In this document: positions 56,301-64,000 of the stretch, in pieces | Numbering within the stretch: the first letter of the stretch is position 1 | How the letters are laid out: each line of letters begins with the position of its first letter | Origin: Glandiceps talaboti | Taxonomy: Eukaryota > Hemichordata > Enteropneusta > Spengelidae | Direction of reading: 5' to 3' | Length of the DNA stretch: 64,000 bases | NCBI RefSeq assembly: GCF_964340395.1 | Contig: NC_135552.1 | Coordinates: 17,783,194 to 17,847,193 of the forward strand | The notes under the pieces: generated by a model | Told to the model about the DNA's origin: nothing | Database searches by the model: none | Seen by the model: only the letters and a program-made list of their open reading frames with translations | Program-made: the position numbers and the translations under genes

Positions 56301-57740
56301 GTGGTGTACCAAATGGTGCCCTGCGTCGACGTGATACCATATACAAGAATACAAGGAAGTGAGGATATGAAAATCACATAGCTATGTTGGGTGTTGTACA
56401 TGTTCTTTGAGATCGTTCACTTTATCGTCCCAAGGCGGTCCGGCGAACTAATCAAGAGCCTGTACTCTGCAGTAGTTGGTATTAACAGAATGTCTGACTG
56501 TGTCTGTCAATAGTCAAAGGCGAAACTAGTTCGTGCGCTGACCTTGAATCTAACACAATTTTATTAACAGCTGATGTTATTAATTCCTGAATTGTCTAAC
56601 CAAGGTTATACTGCGAGGAACATATTGTCACAATACTCTTTAATACTTGACAATTCCTTTCAGTCCTTTGAATTTATTATTGAGGTCATTTTGTTTACAT
56701 AGTAAATATACCATTTCAAAAAAGGCCGTTCAAAAAATACAGTGGTGTGTAGTTCAACATCTAGGGATCAGTCAGAGAGATAACATGATGTATTGAGCAA
56801 TAACACACCCATAAACTCAGATTTGGTGATTTTGTGTATTGGTCAAGGTTATTGAACTGTAGTTTTGAATGTTTCTACAACACAAATGTGTACTCATAAA
56901 CTGTGATATTATTTAATTTTTACACCAAATTAAAAAGAATTTTAAACATTGATTGTGGATGTTGACAAGCCACATCAGCTGTACATGTAAGTGATGAGTT
57001 AGTGTTTACATAGATCATTAATGTTTCAACCATATGACTGGTATGTTAGTAACACAACATTCTTTAGCCCAACAGTGATATAGAGCATATTAATAGAATT
57101 ATTGAAACTGTGTACAAAAAATGTATTTTAGGAATTCGATGTTCTTAGATGAATGTGAAGTTTGGAAATTCTATCAGAGAATGAATGAATTGCAATAGTG
57201 ACATGTCAAATTAGCAATATCATGTAATCAACCTACTCAGCTTCAAAATGGTACATTTCCTTTAATGTAAATTTGACAATTTGGCATCAACACCTGAATT
57301 CCGCATTTTACCCCCAAAACACAGTCCCAGACCATCAATATGGTCCCTTCTCATGTACTAAAGGATCTTGGATATTGTTACAACATGCAACATTAGTAAT
57401 TTGTATTTCTAACTAAACTGAGCTCCATGTACATGTAGTTTGATTTAGGTTATGTCTGAATGTTATACATTTCTTACATGTGTGATGCTCTCCCTACAAA
57501 ATAGTGATAAATATCAGTGATGCAATGAGAAATGTGTATTGTTCATTGACTTGTAACGCCAAGGGATCTAACGATAGACCCACAAAAACCTTTCAACTTT
57601 TGTGCTGTATGAGGCTGCATGCTTTCAAAATGTTTTTCTTTTAATTTTGTGCTAAATCTTGAAACAGTATTTTTGTAATATACTTGGTAGATGGAAAACT
57701 AAAACATGTCAATCACATGCGATCAATCACATGCAGTCAG

Positions 57741-57765
57741 TTGCAATCAATCAATCAATCAATCG

Positions 57766-57815
<50 letters not shown>
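57741..57815. repeat. (AATC)n microsatellite
   Basis: About 18 AATC units with one GATC interruption, degenerating into AACC variants on the right. Confidence 0.95.
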
Positions 57816-60314
57816 TAACCAAGCAACCAATTAATCAACCAATTAATGTACACACCAAATCCAGTAAGTGTACTGTAGTTTCAACTTTTGCCAACAGTAA
57901 GCCCCGTTTGTCCCCTGTTTATGATGCGTCCCCAGTGATGCATACATCCAAAAAAATGGATTGTGGCAGACATACTCTAAGGAAATGAAATGTCTTGACT
58001 TAAAGTATATTTACAGTTCCAGGCTATATATATATATCTGTACATGTGCAGCAAGCCCACCTCAAAACACATGCATGTAGTAAACCTGCTGTAATGGTAG
58101 ATCATTACATCAATTGTAACAGCCCCAAAAGATTAATTTGAAATAACAACTAGCCATGTAATGCTTAAACTGATTTAGCATAGGTAGATTACATTGCTAT
58201 GGTAACACAGAAATGACAAGGATAGTTATCAAAACGGAGTTCTATCAAAAGGAAATGTGGCACATGACCTATTGAAAGTGTCAGTATGTAGATTTGTCAA
58301 TATTTATATATACTGACCAATCTTTCAGCATGGACTGTTCTGGAATGTAATCACTCCTAGTTTCCAATGTATTTGTGTAGTAGTAGATATAGTATTACTG
58401 TACAATCTGCCAAAATTTATCGGCTTTATGTAATTATCAACTGATATACACATACTTATCACCCAAAACTGACTAGACAACAAAGATGAGAAACCCAAGG
58501 AAAAACTCACTTCATTCTGAATGCCAACCAACCTCAAGTACAGTGTACCATTTCCTGAAAATTATACTTCGATGTCACATGTGGCCAAAACTTGAATTGA
58601 AATGTAGGAATTAGATACAGGTAGTTCTACCTTGTACCTTGTTGTAACTTGTAGTCTTCACTTCCAAAATTGGCCCACCAGTAGAGACTATAACTGGAAG
58701 CAGTAGTGGGGGATGGAAATACAAAATGCAGTAAACCAGAAATGAACTCTTTTAATACATGACTTTACATGTAACCAGAACAGTAGTGTTCAAACTGTAA
58801 TTCAATCAACAGTTCAGTGGTATTTAGTACATGTAGGATGTTTTACAACATGCTGTACATCCTGTCTGCATACCTCCATGTGTGTGTGCAGTGAGTGGTG
58901 TCGACACAAATCAGCTATTCATCAAACTGACACTTGTCATCACATTGAGTAGCCAGATTGTATATGAAGGTATACATTGTGTTCCGTCTGAATTAAACTG
59001 TTTGTCTTGGCCATATATTTTACCTTCCAAACGCCAAATTGACAGGGACCTAAGTTTTGCACTTTATTGAGTTTTTCCATCAGCAATGGAGAAATGAATG
59101 TGTGGTTCAAATTGTCTGAATATTATTTAGACCCTTCTTTTAGTCAACTCCAGAAGAGAGTGAAGTGTAGGGAAACAACAAATTTTGGTGCATGTCGTAC
59201 TTCAGCACCATGTCCAATTTGCATATAGAGGGAGAGCACACTGAGTGACTGATGGAAATTGTGTACAAATATACATGTACGTGTACACATTAAGTTTTAC
59301 TGAACATAATTAAGTGTGAGGATTATCACAAAACTGAAACTCTTTTTAACTTATGATAATAATAATAATAATGATAATAATAATACCGGTAAACTTTATT
59401 TAAACTGGATAGCCTCATAGGTAACAGCCTTTTTTCATGAGGGTCGAGACATGATGTTTATGATGTGTACAAAGATGATTTATAGCCTGACACCATATAT
59501 TTAGAATGTAATTACATAGAGTTACAGAAACCAAGTCATTAAAGCCTGACACCTATGTTTAGAGTATAATTGTCTAGAGTTACAGAAACCAGGTCATTAA
59601 AACATTAATATGACATTTTAGACTATAACTGATTATTTTAGTATTCACCAAATGTTGTGGCAGATGACACAACATTCAACACGAGATACCCGTCTTAACA
59701 CAAGCTTATGGTGTAATATTGAAATGTTACAAAGTCTGTAATATGGTCGTTAGATCTCAATGGAGTATAGTGTTATTCATACTTGTAAACAAAACAGACA
59801 AAGTGCTAATAAGTTTGGAGGATAACTTCAATTCCATTTACAAAGTCAGTGTCAATATTCCTTAATTGATGTTTTTTTCTGCTGCACGTTCTTGTAACAT
59901 CATGTGAACTTACTCAAGCTGTTTACCTAGACTTGACATTTGGGATGGGCTCTTGTCAGACAAAAAACAATTATAGGAAAGAATGCAGAGAGTTTGATCA
60001 AGTAGAGTTGAACTATTGACAACTTCTCCATACATCTTTGCTGCAGTTATTTCTATTGTTGCACTGTTTAGCGTAATCCTACCAGATTGGATTAAATTGT
60101 AGATTGTTATTGACATATTGTTTTCATGTTATTGATTTCTGTGGCTCAAGCTAGGTCTGTATTTGACTGATAGGGACCAGTATTCACACTGGTGATAATT
60201 GATGGTCAACTTTTCCCACAAAAGTCAGTTTAGTGGAACTGTTGTAACAAATTATAACTTTCAATAGTGTATTGCACTATTGCTATGGGATACTTTGTGC
60301 ATTTCCTGTATGTA

Positions 60315-60317
<3 letters not shown>

Positions 60318-60395
<78 letters not shown>
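60318..60395. repeat. (GT)n microsatellite
   Basis: About 39 GT units, followed by GTTT- and GTAT-containing degenerate units. Confidence 0.97.
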
Positions 60396-60396
<1 letters not shown>

Positions 60397-60900
60397 TGTG
60401 TGTTTGTGTATATGTGTATACATGTATGTGTATATGTTTGAAAGTCATGTATATTGAAACATGGAAGTAATAGCAATTAACGCTTTATGCAAGAATATTC
60501 ATAATTTGTTCATTCAGGTCAGATAAGTAATATTAAATTCATCAAGCAATTGTCTGGCTGTTTTTGTAGTCAAAATTCTGTTTGCATATACCGGGTACTT
60601 TGTTTAGATCATGCATCCATGAAGAAGGAAATAGTAAAATTACATGGTGTAGTTTTGTTAGCATGGAAGAAACAGTATAATGAGCAACCTAATCAAAAAG
60701 AGTGTAGCCACCCACCAAACAATATGCCAAGTGATACACATTTCAATTTTATTTGAGATAAAAGTACATGTGAAATATTCAGATATCATCACAGTGATAT
60801 TATTTTTGGAATTTATTTTTGAAATTTGAGACTTTAGGAAATAGTCACTTCCCCATCATAAAGAGAGATAGAGTGTAATAAAGTGTTTAGACCTACATGT

Positions 60901-62682
60901 CAGGGCTCGAAATTAACGGTAGCCCCGTGTCATTTGGCTACCAAATGTTGACACGGGGCTACTACTTTTCGTATTTGGTAGCCCACTTGGGCTACCGACG
61001 TAAACAGTTAAGCTGACATGTCAGGCCTTCGTCGTGTCGCTAATATAACCAACACAATACGTTCCCGCTGGACATCGAACGTCAACGCGTCTTACCAATG
61101 TGCAGTACGTACGTGGTCTTAAAAATTATATAAAATGTAACAAAATTGTCAACAATATACAACCATGGCAACACTGTCCATGACCTACCACACGCATGCA
61201 CGGCCGCGTGTGTGTTGTACGGACGAACATACCAGCTGATTACTAGCACGCGTTCACTGTGACAACGTAACTTGCATGAAATGTAACAATAAGTATTTAA
61301 TAAAAGTTGCTACATTCAGTGTTCATGTTTGATAAAATTGCGCCTATTTATCACAGCCGTACAGGCCCGCCGCTAATATCAAAACTGACGTTTCGTACTG
61401 TACGGTACTGTGGGACGTGTTCTCGCCAAAATTAGCGTCAAAATCTGTGCTTCTTTTCCAAATTTGCATCCACACTACATGGTATATCAAATGTACAGTG
61501 TACATGTCATTCTTCCGTTCATCGTATACACAGCTTGTACTTCCAAAATGTCACAACAAAACATTTATATGCAACAATATTCTGTATAGCGATTTAATGT
61601 TATCTTTCTGTACTTTCAATTTCCCATGGTAATCACTCTCTGGAAATCTGCTCTCCGGCCCGGGCCCTTCCGGTTCTTCTCGGAGTCGGAGTACAGTACA
61701 CTCTCGGTACAGCACTGCTGCAGTAACTAAATTTCATAACATGAATGACAGCTTTAACTTTCAACTTGACAGAGACACAGTTGTAATGGTGTTTGATAAA
61801 ATTTTATGCTGATGAGAACTGTTAACTTGGTATACACCTACAGATTCGTTTATTCTTGAACGATGCCTAAAACATTCCGTGTGTAAACCACGCTCACGCA
61901 ACCCCTGAGAGCATGCAGCTGGTGAATGGTAAATTCACGTAATGCATTCGATCTAGTAGTAGTAGCAAAGCTCAAAAGAAAGTTGAAGTTTTAGTGAGAA
62001 TGAAATGGTGACATGATGATTTGAATTTATCTGAGTGAAGTTTTCAGCAAGGACCGTCTACTGATGTGGTCTTAGACTCTGTTTGATTATCTCTTCGCCC
62101 ATGAATGGAAGGGGGTTTGCCGTAATGGCCGTCATGTATTATTACAAATCCTGTCTAACCCGTCTGTTAATAAGTAACCGATCACGTGGATAGATAATGA
62201 TAACAGCACATAGTTTCTAAACTACCCAAGACGTAGTCTCCAAATCAGGAAATGGCCATGGGGCTTATGAAACTGTTTATACGTTTTCCATACGTTGAAT
62301 CATATTCAGGTCTCACTGCACCAAGAGATTTAGATAATCGTTACAAGTACGAACTGCGACTCCATATTTTTTCTTCATTGCAATGATAACCGTACGTTGA
62401 AACAGTAAGCCTCATACGGTCCCCAGTGACACATACATGCAAAAAATTGCGTTCCCAATGTCAATTATGGCATGAAATACACACAAATAACGAGTTAACG
62501 TGACTCTTAAGTTATTCAATCAATCATCGAATTCAATACATCATATAGTTACATATATACACAGACACCATTAATTTAGGAATGCATGCATATGGGCTAC
62601 CAGTCATTGCTCTCGGGCTACCAAATTTTAAAGATGGTAGCCCACCTGGGCTACCAAGAAAAAAAACGAATTTCGAGCCCTG
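60901..62682. mobile_element. Non-autonomous DNA transposon, hAT-like ends, 1,782 bp
   Basis: The left end CAGGGCTCGAAATT (60901) and the right end AATTTCGAGCCCTG (ending 62682) are perfect 14-bp terminal inverted repeats. CATGT flanks both sides (60896-60900 and 62683-62687) as a likely target duplication. The subterminal regions are hairpin-rich: TAGCCCCGTGTCA pairs with TGACACGGGGCTA, and GGTAGCCCACNTGGGCTACC occurs at both ends. CAGGG-type ends suggest hAT, but hAT usually makes 8-bp duplications and I see only 5 bp. The interior has no transposase frame. Confidence 0.8.
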
Positions 62683-62687
62683 CATGT

Positions 62688-63629
62688 ATTTAGACAGTGC
62701 ACATTGTTTAATGTATCTACTGGTATACACATATTTCAGTGAAAGAATATTAAAACCAGACATTGAGATCTGCATGTATATACAAATGTGGAAGGCTCTG
62801 TAGTCAAAGTCAAAGTGTTGTAGGTCTCTAATTTATTGATTGTAGATTGTGGTATTTCACCTGTACCACTTTTATTTTAAGGAAGTTCCTGGACTGTAAG
62901 GAACTGAAACGTTGGTTCTTTTTTAATACCCATTACTAATACTTCCCTATATGTGAGTAGACCAAACAAATAAAATCACCCATAGTTGGTGACATCGGAA
63001 TATTCTCAAAAACATGACAATGTTGGATAGAGATAAGATTTCTACAATTCTGTTTTATTATTAAGTCATTGTGTTAAGTATTGATTTTTGTATCTCTTTG
63101 ACCTCACATTGATGGGTATATAGAAAAAAAAAAGAATTGTAAATTCCTGTACATTGTTATTTAAATGAAATCCTAGGTATGTGTGACGTTAAGGTTGTCT
63201 CTTCACTGGTTTTGTGATGTTGTATATTATGCATATGGAGGACGATTGATCATTCTTTGTAAAAATTTCACTTTCATGTTTTGGGGATGTGGAATATTTA
63301 GAAAATAATTTTGCTTTCAGAAATGAAAATGTGATTTAAACAAACAAACAAACAAACCTAGATAAATATGTTAGAATAGTTGAAGGCTTTTGGAAAATAA
63401 TGTCCACAGTAGTTATATGTGTTCATAGAGGAAATGATAAAAATGAATTTAGGACCAGTTTGAAAGATAAAAAATGTTCAACAACTAGAAATTTTTTCAA
63501 AAGTTTTCGGATGCCCTGCCAGGATCATGTCCTCCAATGTTGCATTTATCAATGTCTATAGTATGAAGTACATGTATGGAAATGTACAGTGTGCAACTAC
63601 AGATTTGTGTGTGGGTATGTGTGTGTGTG

Positions 63630-63676
<47 letters not shown>

Positions 63677-64000
63677 ATGCATACGTGTGCATGTCACATG
63701 GTGTGTGTGTACATGTCAATGTATGTATGTCCATCTGTATATGTGTGTACCCATCTTTTCCATTTGTATATAATTGATATTGTGAGGCTGAGTTGAGGAA
63801 TCAGAAAACAAGTCATGCTTTTCACAAGGACATTGAATGATAATGATAGAGAAGAAAATTACTTTAAGATGTCACAAGAGTTCATTCACTACAGGTACCC
63901 TGGATTCTAGTCATACTGTGTTGTTTGATGTGTTGATGTAGGATGGCAGAGGTGAAATAAGGTGAAGTAGATGCAGTGTAGTATACATCATGAGAGCCAT
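62688..64000. other. Right window end, no gene seen
   Basis: This stretch has a hammerhead-like footprint near 62876-62916, a short (AAAC)n near 63339-63357 and a (GT)n at 63607-63676. No supported exon. Confidence 0.5.
63607..63676. repeat. (GT)n microsatellite
   Basis: About 35 GT units with single-base interruptions. Confidence 0.96.

Larger units (their letters stand above)
56301..60900. other. Unassigned intronic or intergenic stretch
   Basis: AT-rich DNA with (AATC)n at 57741-57815, (AAT)n at 59357-59392 followed by a repeat-like AAACTTTATTTAAACTGGAT, and (GT)n at 60318-60395. Short open frames (for example 60550-60756) lack splice support or a recognisable product. Confidence 0.5.

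Overview
The window is eukaryotic nuclear DNA. It is AT-rich, its genes are split by GT-AG introns, it is full of di- and tetranucleotide microsatellites, and it carries decayed transposons. Proteins such as MFAP1, a DUOX maturation factor and Death-domain adaptors point to an animal. The Death-domain expansion and intron style suggest a marine invertebrate (a lophotrochozoan or an invertebrate deuterostome); the species cannot be told from the sequence. I built gene models by hand from splice sites, frame and phase. The six models with both ends in the window, and the seventh that runs off it, all join in phase.

Left part (1-21.3 kb). The 5' three exons of a dual oxidase maturation factor (DUOXA) lie on the minus strand at 216-2484 and run off the window start. 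Three genes follow, each ending in a Death domain: a small two-exon gene (+, 5094-6553, 149 aa), a coiled-coil gene (+, 9630-15043, 601 aa) and a seven-exon gene (-, 16289-21249, 553 aa). In all three the Death-domain exon follows a phase-1 intron and shares an LPWP...EQAY.G...W signature, while the N-terminal part differs completely. The third gene has two copies of an exon of exactly 279 nt encoding a Cys/His/Trp domain that I do not recognise.

Middle part (24.5-43.3 kb). A segment of about 6-7 kb is repeated head-to-tail three times. Each copy carries one five-exon minus-strand gene for a 504-aa, membrane-anchored O-fucosyltransferase-like protein, and all three reading frames are intact. 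The copies are mosaics for several indels and microsatellites. Copy 1 has unique inserts, including a foldback element of about 190 bp.

Right part (43.3-64 kb). A decayed Penelope-like reverse transcriptase fragment precedes the nine-exon MFAP1 gene (+, 44810-53413, 453 aa), a spliceosome component. Its introns hold a non-LTR retrotransposon 3' fragment, a recurring 14-bp motif and a 44-bp minisatellite. From 53.4 to 64 kb I found no coding exon I can defend: there is a CpG-rich, promoter-like stretch near 56 kb and a 1,782-bp hAT-like non-autonomous DNA transposon at 60901-62682.

Functionally, DUOXA (hydrogen peroxide production) beside a cluster of Death-domain proteins is compatible with an innate-immunity neighbourhood, but that link is inference from proximity. 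MFAP1 is a housekeeping gene and looks unrelated to its neighbours.
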